In this document: in pieces, positions 11,842 to 23,666 of the stretch
How positions within the stretch are numbered: position 1 is the stretch's first letter
Layout of the letters: each line of letters opens with the position of its first letter
Source: Amphimedon queenslandica
Lineage: Eukaryota > Porifera > Demospongiae > Haplosclerida > Niphatidae
Reading direction: 5' to 3'
Assembly: GCF_000090795.2 (NCBI RefSeq)
Contig: NW_003546266.1
Span: 414,853-478,852 of the forward strand
DNA length: 64,000 nt
Notes under the pieces: generated by a model
What the model saw: only the letters and a program-made list of their open reading frames with translations
Told to the model about the DNA's origin: nothing
The model's database searches: none
Position numbers and translations under genes: made by a program

Positions 11842-11955
11842 TAGTTAACTGTTCCCTATCAATACGTTGCTATGGTAACTACTTTGACATCTGAGAATTG
11901 TTACAGTATAACCACATAAAACATAATAACATTTAATATACATGTATCTAATATA

Positions 11956-12156
11956 CCGTATAGCAGGAAATTTTCGTGGCCCCAAATTTTCATCTTTTTC
12001 GCAGTTTTTTCAAAATTCACGATATAATAAAACCCGTGAAAATCAATTTAATACAGTTCAATATGGCTGAAAAGTAGAAAAACATTAAAAAATTAACATT
12101 AACATTAAATTTAGATCCATGAAAATTTTGGGCCACAAAAATTTCCTGCTATACAG
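11956..12156. mobile_element. Tc1/mariner-type MITE, 201 bp
   Basis: Inverted ends C(C/T)GTATAGCAGGAAATTTT are flanked by TA on both sides (11954-11955 and 12157-12158). The arms extend for about 40 bp (GTGGCC...AAATTTTCAT). Non-coding. Confidence 0.75.
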
Positions 12157-12421
12157 TATTAAATATTCTAAGAACAACTAAAATACAAATGTACATTGTA
12201 TAATTGTACATTTAGTAAGATTATGTACATAAAATGTACACATCTTACTTACTGAAGTTTCTGTGTGCATGTATGTTTGGGTATGACTGGGAGGTGTAGT
12301 TAGGGATCAGAGATTTACATACAAAGAACATTTTAAAAAATAAATACTCCTATCAAGAAACAACAAGTAACAATAAAAAATAAATGCACCCAAAAAACAA
12401 GAAAAAGAATATTATACATAC

Positions 12422-12491
12422 CACAAGACTTTTCCTTGTCTGGGTTCAAACTAGACCAGAGAGCATCCCATACATACCGCTTGACAAAATT
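12422..12491 (-). CDS. Orphan internal exon, unrecognised gene
   Basis: The minus strand shows a strong acceptor (CTTTGTATTGTTTCAG) and donor (G|GTATGT) around 70 nt reading NFVKRYVWDALWSSLNPDKE and then KSC, phase 0 to 1. The composition and splice sites look genuine. The next exon in either direction is not evident. It might belong with the terminal exon at 14158-14208 only if a gene is rearranged, since that one lies upstream on this strand. Confidence 0.4.
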
Positions 12492-12559
12492 CTGAAACAA
12501 TACAAAGCAACGTTCTTGATCTGGAATCCATACCTACTAAACATAAATTAACCATACTT

Positions 12560-13960
12560 AAATTGGGATTTCTGCCCAATTTTAAATAATTTTAACAATT
12601 GAAAAAATACAATTTTTGACGCAAACTTGCTACACAACATAACAACATGTACATGTATGTGTGTATCATAAAAATGGAGAATTCTCTCATAGTCATTTAT
12701 GGCAAAATTTGGCCAAGTATTTTGTGTACTATTGGAGCTGTTGGACAGAAGTAATCAACAGGGGGGTATGGCTATGACTGTCCGCCATGTTTGGTGGCAA
12801 GAATGTACATGGGACAAATGGAGATGCATTAACAAACTGGGATTTTCCAACAATGAGATATCACAAGTAAATAAAAAAACATTAAAAATGGAAAAGTAGT
12901 AGGATTAAGTAGTAAAAAAGTGCTGAAACAAGAGGGTACTTGCAAAGTGGTGTGATAACAAATCCTACACAACTGCATGAAAGACATGGCTTCATAGTTA
13001 TCATGTAGTAGCCTGTGTGGATAATTACAATGCTTTTGGGTAACATTCTTCATGCAGTGATGTAGGATTTGTTATCACACCACTTTGCAAGTACCCTCTC
13101 GTTTCATTACTTTTTTACATTTTAATCCTACTACTTTTCCATTTTTAATGTTCTTTTACTTACTTGTTTCCATTCTTTTTTCTTAATTTATAAATTAGAC
13201 TTTGTTATGATTATGTGGTTAGGTTAATTATATTCATGCTGATCACGTGCGCATATATTAAAATGGCGTCAAACCACAGACCCACGCGGTGCTGCAGCTG
13301 GAATTTGTCTTCCATTGTTCTCTGTCTTCGCTTCTTTTTGAAGCCACATGTCCAGTCCTTGACCCAAGCTCAAAGGAATGATGTAAAAGCCAACTTGAGT
13401 GGTTCTCTGGCTCAAAAGATTTTCATGTTCATAGAAGAAAAATGAAAAAAAAAAAAGTCTGAAGAATTTGGCAGAAATTTGAATTTGGGCCTATTCTCCA
13501 AAAAAGTTCCTGCTAAAGTACAGTCCACTTTAAAGGTACCAGGAGAATCGCTCAGTGACAGAGAGCTCATCTAAGCCATTTATAAGGCTGTACAACGTAA
13601 GATGAAAGAGTTATAACTGTTTGAAAATCATAAAAACAGCTGCCATCTTGAAAAACCAACCTCAATCCTACATATAGGCTACCGCCTATATAATACTTGG
13701 CTGTAAAATATTATAAAGAGTTCTTTGCTCAATATCTTCATCTTCTAGCTTTGTATTGTAAACTACAGAAGTTATTCAGATTTTTTCTCCATTCCTCCAT
13801 CCACCATGTACATTCTTGCCACTCAAGATGGTGGACAATCATAGCCGCACCCCATGTTGATTACTTCAGTGCAACAGCTCAGTAAAGAGAGCTTGGCCCA
13901 ATTTTTAAAAACTTTAAATTTGTAAAAAAACCCAATCATTGAAATAAACATAAGATCATG
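12560..13960. mobile_element. Inverted-repeat element with nested insertion
   Basis: The segment 12716-12812 reappears inverted at 13795-13890: CATGTACATTCTTGCCAC...GGTGGACAATCATAGCC, GTTGATTACTTC, CAACAGCTC. Both arms are flanked by related AAATTTGTAAAAAAA-type sequence. The inside contains a separate palindromic MITE (12864-13166) and a stretch with no identified gene. This is probably an old foldback element later invaded by another. Confidence 0.5.
12864..13166. mobile_element. Palindromic MITE family P, copy 1
   Basis: About 300 bp that folds almost completely on itself. CAAGTAAATAAAAAAACATT opens the left arm and its complement closes the right arm, with ACTTGCAAAGTGGTGTGATA deeper in the stem and a short loop around 12990-13050. 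The partner copy is at 32080-32305. Confidence 0.8.
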
Positions 13961-14026
13961 TACCGTATATCCTTAAATAGAAGCCGCATTTCAATAAACG
14001 CCGGGGTGGCAATACGCAACACTAGC

Positions 14027-14110
14027 GTAGGAGTGACTCAGTGGACTAGTGGATAATGCCTGAAGTTCCAGATGTCAAAAGCATGAGGTCATGGGTTCGA
14101 ACCCATTTTA
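14027..14110 (+). mobile_element. tRNA-derived SINE head
   Basis: A box-A-like TGACTCAGTGG (14036) and a box-B-like GGTTCGAACCC (14095) are spaced as in tRNA genes, within about 85 bp. The acceptor stem and anticodon arm do not close properly, so it is best read as the RNA-polymerase-III promoter head of a SINE, not a tRNA gene. The body and tail are not delimited. Confidence 0.55.
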
Positions 14111-14157
14111 AATTTAGAAACACAATGCTCCTATTTATCCTTCAGGATTGCTCCCAT

Positions 14158-14208
14158 TCAAATTAGTTCTTCCTTGCTCTTCATGAGCTCATCACGATTG
14201 ACTTTAAC
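14158..14208 (-). CDS. Terminal mini-exon, unrecognised gene
   Basis: On the minus strand the acceptor TTGTTGTCTTTGCCAG leads into VKVNRDELMKSKEELI and a TGA stop, 51 nt in phase 0. The highly charged peptide and good acceptor suggest a genuine last exon. Upstream exons are not identified. Confidence 0.35.
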   Translation of the reverse strand, partial: VKVNRDELMKSKEELI

Positions 14209-15260
14209 CTGGCAAAGACAACAATAAGATACCATTAGAATAAAGTAGGTTACAAAAAGAAAAGAATGAGGCCAATAGTCCTACTTAGATCTAAATAAAA
14301 TGAGCAAGTAGTAACTTCACCTGACACAGCCAGAGTAAGACTTAAAAAAAAGGGCATCTATAAAGATTATCAGGCTCTCAGCATTCAGCAATAGATTTAG
14401 ATTAAGTCTTACTCTTGTTTTAATTAGTTGCCTAAGTGGCAAGTGCCCAGGCCTCAGGCCTCCACTATTGAGGTCACGTGATAGTGAGGAGGCGTGGTCT
14501 AACAAAATTGATTAATTGAAACAAAATTGGTCTTAGAGACATGTGACTGAAGAAGCTTAAAATTTATATCATCTCATGTGTGACTTATGATAGAAAATAT
14601 GGCACAATACTGTTGCCTAGGTAGATTTAAGAAATTTTAGAGTTTAGTACCTCTATCTTACCATATTTTTGCTCCAGCCCTTAAAGTTTGAAGGCTCATA
14701 AGTCTCTACCAAGTAAGAGTTAAGAAATTCTACACATATTAATGGAATAGAAGGTAAAAACCTACTGGAAAATGGGTTCATCCATGTCGAAAGTCTTGGC
14801 ACAATTGCTGTATTTTTAATCAGTTTTTCTTATTTTGTAAGCTTCTCCCTAGCGCTGCTTCTTAAGCATTATTAGATGATAAAGAAAGACTTTTACCAGC
14901 TATGGAGAAAGATCTATAGGTCTAGAATACAAGGTTTTAAATTTATATATATTTTTTTTAAAAACAAATCAAAAACAGACAGAATGAATGACAGACAACC
15001 AAACTACCTAATACCCGCCTATGCAGCGAGTCCAACAAGTACAACTACAATTACAATAACTAGACTACAACTTGAAAAAAATCTACTGCAATCCTACATG
15101 TACTACAACCATTACTATTATATTGTAATTCTCTTTCACTTATTCCCTCTCTAAAATGTATACATGCATGTACAGGTACATTAACTATTATTATTATCAT
15201 TATTATTGTTATTATTATCATTATCATTGTTATTATTATAGAAAATTATTAATAATGAAA
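14209..15260. other. Non-coding; triplet microsatellite at its end
   Basis: No supported gene. At 15183-15240 a mixed (TTA/TCA)n repeat precedes the retroelement fragment. Confidence 0.5.
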
Positions 15261-15261
15261 A

Positions 15262-16027
15262 ATGGCAGATCGTTGCTGTCAGTGTCAGAAAACTGGAGTT
15301 TGTAAGTCTTGTTCTTGCGTTAAAGAAGGCAGAATCTGTACTTATAGCTACCCTTTAAGAGATAATCATTGTTATAACCAGCCTCCTGCTTCTAAATCAG
15401 TGTTCACTTCCTCGAGTAACGAAGATCTTGACACACACGTGGATGTCAGCCATTGTGACAGTGACTCTGTTCCTTCCCTCTCTCACTCGCCCCAAAGGAG
15501 CGTTACTGGTGCTTCTACTACGATGACTCCAGCAAGTGATGAGCTACCATTGAATCAACAGGAGCTGAACTCCCTGATGATCGAAGCTTATGGCCCAGAC
15601 GCTCTTTGTACTACCACGCCTAACAGGAACTCAGACTGGAGATCGAGGTGGCTCTCAGTCACTCAGCGATCTGGTTCTCACTACTCTGTACCAAGGGGCC
15701 CTACTGGACACCGGTATGTGTCTTTGTTGATTGATGAGATCAAATTTCTGGCCCAGAAACAACACAGTTCCGAGAGACTCATTGTAATTACTTCCGTTAT
15801 GCTTCAGCATGATAATATGGTTAAGAAGTCTGGAGACATCAAGCGTATTATTGACAAAAGACTCTCTGTGGCTTTGTGAAGATTTTGATGTTCTTGTACA
15901 GGGTGCTATCAGATGTGACAGGCATTTTCAACTGTCAAGAAAGAACAAGCATCTCTCTCCTGACCACATCACTAAGGTTTTCACCAGACTCATGTTTCAG
16001 GGAAAAGTGAGAGCTGCCATAAGGTAG
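15262..16027 (+). mobile_element. Retroelement polyprotein N-terminal fragment (fossil)
   Basis: The fragment opens with MADRCCQCQKTGVCKSCSCV, a cysteine-rich zinc-binding module. Further on it contains WRSRWLSVTQRSGSHYSVP, and SERLIVITSVMLQHD. This combination is familiar from the N-terminal region of retroelement polyproteins in cnidarians and sponges that carry a reverse transcriptase further on. The class is not assigned. The reverse transcriptase is absent, so this is a truncated, broken fossil with about two breaks. Confidence 0.5.
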
Positions 16028-17159
16028 CTTTCAGGTGAGTCCAGAGAGAATATGCTAAGACCCGACCACTTTGTTAAACAAAGATTGGATGATGTGTGCT
16101 CACCTACAGTACAGTGCAAAAAAAGGCTAAGTATTTACTGCGTAGCTACCTACAAACATGCAGTTCTGCTGCTTTGAATATGCATTCTGCCTGCACTACA
16201 TGCATGCGCAAAAGAGCACCACATGTGCATGCACAGGGTAGTTGCACAGTGCCGGTGTGGTCAGTCATTAACCATGTGCTTAGATCCTTGGGAACGTAGC
16301 AACATTGTATAGCATCAGCACTGGACTGTCTAGGGGACTTCTTTAGTCTCTGACTTCTCTTCTTATTTCGAGGCTGTGTCAATAGTAATGAGTGCCAGGA
16401 GCTATTTGAGAGAGGCTGAGGCATCTAAGAATCGTAAGCCAAATTGTTTTTTCTAATTCTTGCTTTATTCATGCCTCGATTGTTTTACAGTGCTTTTTTT
16501 GGTATACTTTCAAGATGACAACACTGTTTCAGTTATAAGCTTGGTGGAAAGAGGTCACTTGGATGTTGGAAGTATGTGTCATGTAAAAGAAAAGAAGAAA
16601 GTATACAAAGGAGTGATAATGAGTTATGGTAAGATATTAAGTGAGGTGTGATGAAAGTTTACTATTTTTGTTCCGGCACAAAAAAAGTTTTAAATGTGGA
16701 CAAACAGTTCCTGGAGGGTATATATAATCCTGATTTTATATAGGATGAAAGCATAGAAGAAGATGGAATTGAAGATAGCACTAATGGTGATTATAGCGAT
16801 AAATGTCATGCTCCTATGAAACGGAAAAAAGCTATTGATATCTGAAGGATTGGTTGTTATTGAAATTAGTTTGCAAGTATTACTTATACAAAATTTTGAG
16901 TACAATTTTAAAATGATATTAATTATATGCCTATATTACCATTCATGTTACTTTGGTACGTGCTAAGATTTTTGTTTGTCACAGCTGAAGGAAAAAAACC
17001 CAAAAGAAACAAGAAGACTGAAAATAGCAAAGCAATAACGAAAACAAAAGAAGGGAAGAGGTAAATCATTTTATGCCCTGATTATAAGAATTATAATGCA
17101 TTGCATTTTTATAGAACAAATATCTCAAATCAAACTTGTGTCTGTTTCTGATTACTTGT

Positions 17160-17345
17160 CTGATGCTACCACAGTGCATACTACTAGTGTGTCTTCTGCT
17201 GCTACTACCAGTATATCTTTTACTACCTGTAGTGTATTTTCTGCTACTCCCAGTATATATTTTGCTGCTACTAACAGTGTATTTTCTGCACCTACTATAA
17301 GTGTATTTTCTGCTGCTACCTGTGTATTCTATGCTTCTACTACCT
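17160..17345 (+). repeat. 24-bp coding minisatellite (SVFSAATT-like)
   Basis: About seven imperfect units encode S-V/I-x-S-A-A-T-T in the linker of BEN locus 1. It is also open on the opposite strand, which is a by-product of the repeat. Confidence 0.7.
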
Positions 17346-18019
17346 GATGTGTATCTAACAAAGGACCTTCTACACATACTTCAACCAGCATTGTATATCA
17401 GTTATCCTCTGGTATTGTTGACACAACTGTAACTGCTACTATTACCATCACCACACCTATTTAGACTCATCAATATACAGCTAGCAATGCTCCTACTGGT
17501 GCTGAGACTGCTTCTTCAGTATATTTGTCTCATAATACAGCTGATTTACAATCACAAAGCAATACAAGGAGTTTCGACTTGCATGGTTCTGACTCACTAG
17601 AAAGCCCACAACCACTACCAGGTCCTATTAGTGACTCATATATGACGCAACCCTTCGTCCAGTTTCTACATCAATTTTGGATCAAGGTAATGGAACAATT
17701 TATTATTTCATTTATTAAGAATTAATTTATTACAGAAACATTTCATTCTCTTATTCGTGTGGACTGGCTGGAAAGACAAAACATCACTTTGCTTTCTCAG
17801 TGTCAAATCATAATGAACCATTTATTTGGAACTGTGGTAGGCTGCATCATTATGTTATACAGTTGCATAAAGAGCAATTAAAAGTTTTGCCATAGGTACA
17901 AAAAATTCAACTACTATATAATGAACCAAATCTTGGAACTAGTGATCGTCCTCTATTTTCACGTCAATATTTTTAATTTTAATCTTCTTAACTCATTCGT
18001 TTTTGCTTCTAGTTCAACA

Positions 18020-18340
18020 GTTACCATGTACACCACAACCACATTCTCTGGTAGTCACTCCACCACCTTCTTACCCACTAGTCAATCCACCACCACATTC
18101 TTCAGTAGTCACTCCACCACCTCCTCACCGAGTAGTCACTCCTCCAGCTCCCCCACTAGTCACTACTCCTCGGGCTGCTCCTGTCACTCCACCTCCTCCT
18201 TACCAAGTAGTCACTCCTCCAGTTCCCCAGTAGTCATTTCTCCTTGGGTTGCTCTAGTCACTCCACCACCTCCTCACCAAATAGTCACTCCTCCAGCTCC
18301 ACCAGTAGTACTCCTTGGGCTGCTCCAGTCATTCTAAACC
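18020..18340 (+). repeat. Proline-rich coding minisatellite
   Basis: Units of about 27-30 bp (AGTCACTCC(A/T)CCA(C/G)CTCC...) encode VVTPPPPHR and VVTPPAPPL-type peptides in the linker of BEN locus 1. Repeat-length change probably contributes to the frame loss after 18233. Confidence 0.75.
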
Positions 18341-18862
18341 ACCTCTCCCTGTAGTCGTTCCAGCAATTCAGACTCAACCAGTACTACCTCCAGATAATTA
18401 ATCTCAAGTTGGGCCATCTACATACAGTTTTCATCTCATTCATCGACCCATTACTCAATCTGCTGAATCAATTTCACTTCCTTTACACTCAACTCCAATT
18501 AATCACAGCATTCCCTCTGATGTCGTTCTGATTGATCCTGACTTAGTAATTAAAAACATCCAAAACTCCAAGGGATTTCAACTGCAGGAAGGCTGGCAGT
18601 GCGTTTGGCTTCGGAGTCTTATTTTGGAGATAATCTATTACGGAAATGCACGGTTTATGAAATAAAAGGTCAAGATGCATTGCCAAAAGAAAAACTAAAT
18701 GCCCTCAAGAACAAGCTTGCTGTCCATTTTAAATTTTACAATAATTCTGTTGAATTTGAACCAGTATGGTCCAAATGTGTAGGAGCTATCAATCATCAGG
18801 CTTCTGCTCTTCGAGCAAAGACTCATTTCTGTTGAGTTATCTTAGATTAAAATAGATGTTTC

Positions 18863-18863
<1 letters not shown>

Positions 18864-18905
<42 letters not shown>
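18864..18905. repeat. (TTA)n microsatellite
   Basis: Thirteen to fourteen perfect TTA triplets directly downstream of BEN locus 1. Confidence 0.95.
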
Positions 18906-18910
<5 letters not shown>

Positions 18911-19261
18911 AGTAAATTAATGGTTATTATTATTGTTGTTGTTATTATTGTTTTACATTCTTCTAGTTACATTTTCTTGTTATATTTATCTTGTTAATGG
19001 TTGTTGGCTCAGATCAGTAGTATAACTTTATTGAAATGGGAGGAGTCGCTATCAGTCAATCACGTGATGTTATCCCAATACACGAGTACTCTCGCTAGCT
19101 ATGGAAGGCTTAGCAACCAATCAAAAAAATGAAGAGAAGAAGACTGGCAGAAGATCTAGAACAGGGAAAGGAAGAAAGGAAAGGATGAAGCACAAAATTG
19201 AAGTACTTGTGTCCGAGAGGAATGAAAGTGACAAAAGACAGAGCAGTTAACAAGAAGGAAC

Positions 19262-20400
19262 ATGGCGTCGAAAAGGTCAGTAAACTTGGTAGTCTTAGTG
19301 GTAGGACTAAACTACTTAATGACCACTCAGAGAGAGGGATGTAAGTACCATGGTTCATGGCATTGACTTTTTTTGTAATTATTGATGTTCCTTATATTTA
19401 TTACATTGATTTACATGTAGAGTGAGTAGTCAAGTTTACCATCTTTATTTTTTGAAACTTATTAATTTTGTTGCAGATCATTACTTTGTGGTTTGAGTTC
19501 AACTGCTAGAGGGACCAAGCAGAAACAATCCCCTACTACATAAGTTAGTTCCCTTTGCAGAAACAAATCCAGTACATGTCAACAAATAGTTCCCCCCTGT
19601 GGTAATTCCCAGTGGTACTCTAAATAATGTTCGCCAATTTGACAAGGGTGAGGTTAAAATTGATAAGTCACAAGTAATTGGAAGAGGAGCTTTTGGAAAA
19701 TGCTTTCTTGGAGCAATAGGACCACAAAAGGCCTGCATCAAGGCAATTTGAAAGGAACCAATCTATAATCAATCGTTCCAAACCAAAGTGTTACTTCTTT
19801 TGAAATTTTGTCATGAAAATTTGCCAGTACTTTCTGGGAAAATGACATTAGATGGTGAATATAATTGTATTTTAATCTCGTGTAATCTGAACGACAATAA
19901 ATCACTCGATTCACTCTTTGCTTAAAGATTTGTCTAAAGATGATACATTCATAGTGGACCATATTAACTGGAAAAATATTTCAATTGGATTTGCTAGAGG
20001 ATTAAAGTATATACAAACTCATCAAAAGGGTGCTATTTTGCACAATGACTTAAAGTCTGATAATGTAAATTTAGACAAAATCTACGAAAGTTTTAATCCT
20101 ATTATTATTGATTTTGAGAAGGCATGTTTTGAAGCAGATGCTAGATTACATACTCTATCAACATCGGAGAGATATAAGTATAAGAGGCATCATCCACACG
20201 TGGCTCCTGATGTTAGTGATAGATTATGTAAGCAATCGACACTGTCTGACACCTAATCTTTTGGAAGAATATTCTCAAGTATTAATGCAAAGTTAGAAGT
20301 TCAGGGTCTGAAAGAACTTGTTAAGATGTGTCTTCAATAGAAATCGAGTGATCGTCCTAATACAGTTTATATTTGTAATTTATTAAAAAAACTTTCCTGA
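19262..20400 (+). pseudogene. Protein kinase pseudogene with signal-peptide exon
   Basis: Exon 1 (19262-19340) encodes MASKRSVNLVVLVVGLNYLM, a plausible signal peptide, and ends at a GTAAGT donor. Exon 2 starts after TTTTGTTGCAG at 19477. The kinase lobe shows the Gly loop VIGRGAFGKCFLG, ACIKAI in place of VAIK, HENLPVLSGKM, and the catalytic loop ILHNDLKSDNV. It also shows IIIDFEKACF where DFG is usual, HVAPDV for the APE region, SFGRIFSSI and a final CLQ...SSDRPNT. Stops (for instance 19749 after KAI, and one after SDT) and frame changes around 19920 break it. HNDLKSDN and DFxKAC resemble an expanded kinase set in sponges (from memory). A recoded or spliced version is unlikely. Confidence 0.65.
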
Positions 20401-20591
20401 CATTTTGTTATTATACTAATAATTATGTCTGCATTTGTTTCAGTTGACATTGCTCTGTCAGTTCAATAATAATAGAATTTTACATTTTATGTCATTACAT
20501 GTATATTTTTGCATATTGATTAGTCCTGTACTTGTATTCATGTATATACATGTAATAGTACCTACAGATTATTACACATGTACCAGTACAT

Positions 20592-20868
20592 ACATTTGTG
20601 AAAGTAATGTACTTCGCTGTAATGTTTAAGAATGATGCTTATTATATCCCATTTGCTTTTGCATTGTCCTTGTGTGTAGCTGGAACTGCAGACTGTTATG
20701 GTTTGATTTGTGAATTTTGTATACTTGAACATTTGTGGAAGTGATGTACATGTACTCTGCTCTATAATGTATATAATAATGATGCTTATCCTATTTGCTT
20801 TTACATTGTCCTTGTGTGTTGCTGGAACTGCAGACTGTTATGGTTTGATTTGTGAATGCTGTATAGTT
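20592..20868. repeat. Tandem duplication, about 138-bp unit
   Basis: ACATTTGTG(A/G)AAGT(A/G)ATGTAC through GCTGGAACTGCAGACTGTTATGGTTTGATTTGTGAAT-type sequence occurs twice in a row with about 85-90 % identity by eye. Confidence 0.75.
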
Positions 20869-22956
20869 ATATATTTTATGGTTTTAAAAATCAGTATTTT
20901 AAAGTGATACTATTTTACTAAAATAAAATTTTAAATATGTACAATCTATGTAATTTAACCATTGAATGTGTTGTGTGTGTGAAAGAGGTCAATGTCCTGT
21001 TGGTCCACCATTTTCTTCAATTGCTTTTGGGATCACTTTCCTCAAATGACTAATGTACTTGCTACACATTATAATGTTGCCATCATGCTGTGTGCATTAT
21101 AAAGTTAATGCTTGCCGGCTGACGTTGCGCATCTTTTATTGATGATTGTTTTAACATGTGCATGTTTTTATTAACAAAATAATATTATTAGGACATTGGA
21201 CATTGTTTATATACAGTGTTATTTTATATTAAGAATGTCAAAAGTATCGTAATTGAGGATACCATTAGTAAGCATATGTTATGTCTAAAATAGATGCATT
21301 CACATAAATGTATGATCCAATCAGAAACAATGTAGATGCTACCGTTATCATTATTAGTTAGTATTCACATTCATACTTTTTACAGGTACTTGCTTGGCAC
21401 AATGACTACAATGTGGTATTAAATTTTGAGGTTTGATGTGATTGGTAATAAAGTTTGTTCACCATTACCGTTTGTGCTATAGTTATCATTAGCCCTTGAG
21501 TTTACATTGCTTGCTTTTGACATGTTTCTATTACTATGCTTTAGAGGTAATTTCAGCTGGAAAATGATTTGCAGACTCAGCAATACTTTTGCTTGATATT
21601 GGAATTTGCAATATATTTAAAAGGCAATTCTGTATTTAGATTGTTGTTACTAAATTAAGTTACCTACTTATTAAATGTAACTTAATGTTTATTTGCAGCT
21701 CCTTTATTAGTAGTTGTATCACGTGAAAGGAGGTGCCAGGTTACATCGGTATGGGTTTTATATTACTGTAGTCTTAGCAATGGAATATGTAGTAAGATGG
21801 AGAGTAATATATTTTGTTGTAGATTATGACTCTAGGTTACATACTATATATTTGCTTAATGATTATATCATTAATTATGGCCACAGTAAGTACTTTCGTT
21901 ACTCAATATAAATGAATGCTTGCAAATGCATCTTTTGTTGTGTACATGCATGTTCTCATTAATACATAATTAATCGTTCGCATATTGGAATGGTTTTGTT
22001 GGGTCTATTAATGTATATTTGCACAATGCATGTCTCATAAAAGAAACTTAATTTAGGATGGCATGAGTCAGCAAACTGAACGGTATATGTCTAATTTAAA
22101 TGTACAGTGTATGTATGAGTCAATCATAGCTTAATATGCATTGTGGAGCTATACATGTCATACATGTATATTAATTGTTGATAAATGCATGTATGCTACT
22201 GTTAATTTGGTAGTAAATGTATAATTTTACATTCACAATTTAAACAGGAACATATTTTACACAAGAACTTTAATGTGATGAGAATATGGTCCGATTTGGC
22301 AAGGGATTTAAAAGGTGAAGGGTTATTCCTTTTTGTGAGTAGATGTATCTTTATAGTAGTTTGTAATGTATGTTTGTGACAAACGTAAGTTACATTATGC
22401 ATAGACTTGTACATAGCCTGTGTGTTTACTTTGCTTACAGTTGATGATGTTTCTTTCTTACTTTGTTTTAAGGTATTTTCAGCAGCAAATGATTTATTGA
22501 TTCTGCATTAAGTAATGTAATACTTTCATTGCATGGTAAATGTCTAAGTCTACTATCTGATTTCGTTTGTTGTCACTTAATTAATTTCTTTTAAATAATC
22601 ATCATTGTAACAATGTTTTGTCGTAGCTCTTTGATCAGTGGTGCTTTCACACTGGATGAGACACCAGTTCTAGCTGCACAGGTTTCATATTGTCATTGTC
22701 TTAGCAAATGAATACATAGTAAGATAGAATATTGTGAGATTCCATAGTTTTTTATTTTTGTGTTATAGACCATGGTCCATGGCTATAATTCTTTTGGACG
22801 ATTAGTATTGATTACCTGATTAACTATTACAACAGTATGTAATTTCTTTACTTGTTATTATAATTAAGTAATCTATATTACATGTATTTGTATTGTAGGA
22901 AGATTGAAGCACAAGTATTTAATTGTTTTGTGTTGTTGAACAAACACTAATTTTAA
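20869..22956. other. Non-coding, with a diverged segmental duplication
   Basis: The stretches 21540-21900 and 22470-22860 share ordered words (CAGCTGGAAAATGATTT / CAGCAGCAAATGATTT; ATTACTGTAGTCTTAGCAAT / ATTGTCATTGTCTTAGCAAA; ACATAGTAAGAT), suggesting an old duplication with about 930-bp offset. No gene is supported. Confidence 0.45.
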
Positions 22957-23662
22957 AGGGTAACTGAAATGATTTTTTGAGGTATTTATTTTATTGGCTT
23001 AATATGATTGCCTGAACTTTTTAATGAAGTATGACAACTCCCATTGTTCAAAAAAAATTATTCACTGAGATATGAGCTTTCAAAAATGCCCTTTTTGCTT
23101 CCTGCCATTTTACTTCCTGTCGGTGGGTGTGGCTAAACGTGACGTCATTTAGGTCAGACTGGTGATTAATCCATTCCTTTATAGGGGGAAATAATGCTTC
23201 ATTCTCATGCCCAGTAATGTAGTAGCATTAATTTAAAGGCTGAGATCATTAGCTCTCATTATTCTAAGCATGCAACTGCAAGAAAAAGACTACAAGTAGC
23301 AAAGAAAAAGATTCACCTACTCATTGTATTTTAACATTTTCTTGCAGTTGCATGCTTAGAATGAGAGCTAATGATCCCCATCTTTAAACTAGTGCTACTA
23401 CAATACTAGGCATGAGAATAAAGCATTATTTTCCCCTATAAAGGAATGGATTAATCACCAATCTGCCCCAAATGACGTCATGTTTAGCCAAGCTCACAGA
23501 CAGGAAGTAATATTGCAGGAAGCAAGAAAGGCATTTTTGAAAGCTCATATCTCAGTGAATAATTTTTTTGAACAATGGCAGTTGTCACACTTCATTAAAA
23601 AGTCCAAGCAATCATATTAAGCCAATAAAATAAATACCTCAAAAAATCATTTCAGTTACCCT
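22957..23662. mobile_element. Foldback MITE with TTAA target sites, copy 2
   Basis: Perfect TTAA flanks (22953-22956 and 23663-23666) and ends AGGGTAACTGAAATGATTTT... with the exact complement at the right. Inverted arms are roughly 300 bp long and the loop is short (around 23300-23330). It shares the terminal AGGGTAAC and TTAA flanks with 1611-2350, the pattern expected for non-autonomous piggyBac-like elements. No coding capacity. Confidence 0.85.
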
Positions 23663-23666
23663 TTAA

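Larger units (their letters stand above)
16491..18835 (+). pseudogene. BEN-domain gene, decayed (BEN locus 1)
   Basis: The first visible exon (16491-16628, acceptor TTTTACAG, donor G|GTAAGA) reads LVYFQDDNTVSVISLVERG and VYKGVIMSYG, the same kind of N-terminal module as the gene at 24683. Lysine-rich exons follow (DESIEEDGIEDSTNGDYS; KKPKRNKKTENSKAITKTKE). Then come Ser/Thr octapeptide repeats (17160-17345) and a Pro-rich repeat (18003-18340). The C-terminal BEN-like domain holds ESYFGDNLLRKCTVYEIKG, LPKEKLNALKNKLAVHF and WSKCVGAINHQASALRAK. Stops at about 17345 and 17462 and a frame change near 18580 without a fitting intron indicate decay, although unrecognised introns could rescue part. 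BEN domains are DNA- or protein-binding modules of nuclear regulators. Identification rests on motif pattern only. Confidence 0.55.

Noticed and set aside
14027-14110. tRNA gene
   Set aside because: Box A and box B are present, but acceptor stem and anticodon arm do not fold correctly; better as a SINE head.
17066-17377. Minus-strand open frame rich in Ser/Tyr/Arg
   Set aside because: It is the opposite reading of the plus-strand octapeptide minisatellite.
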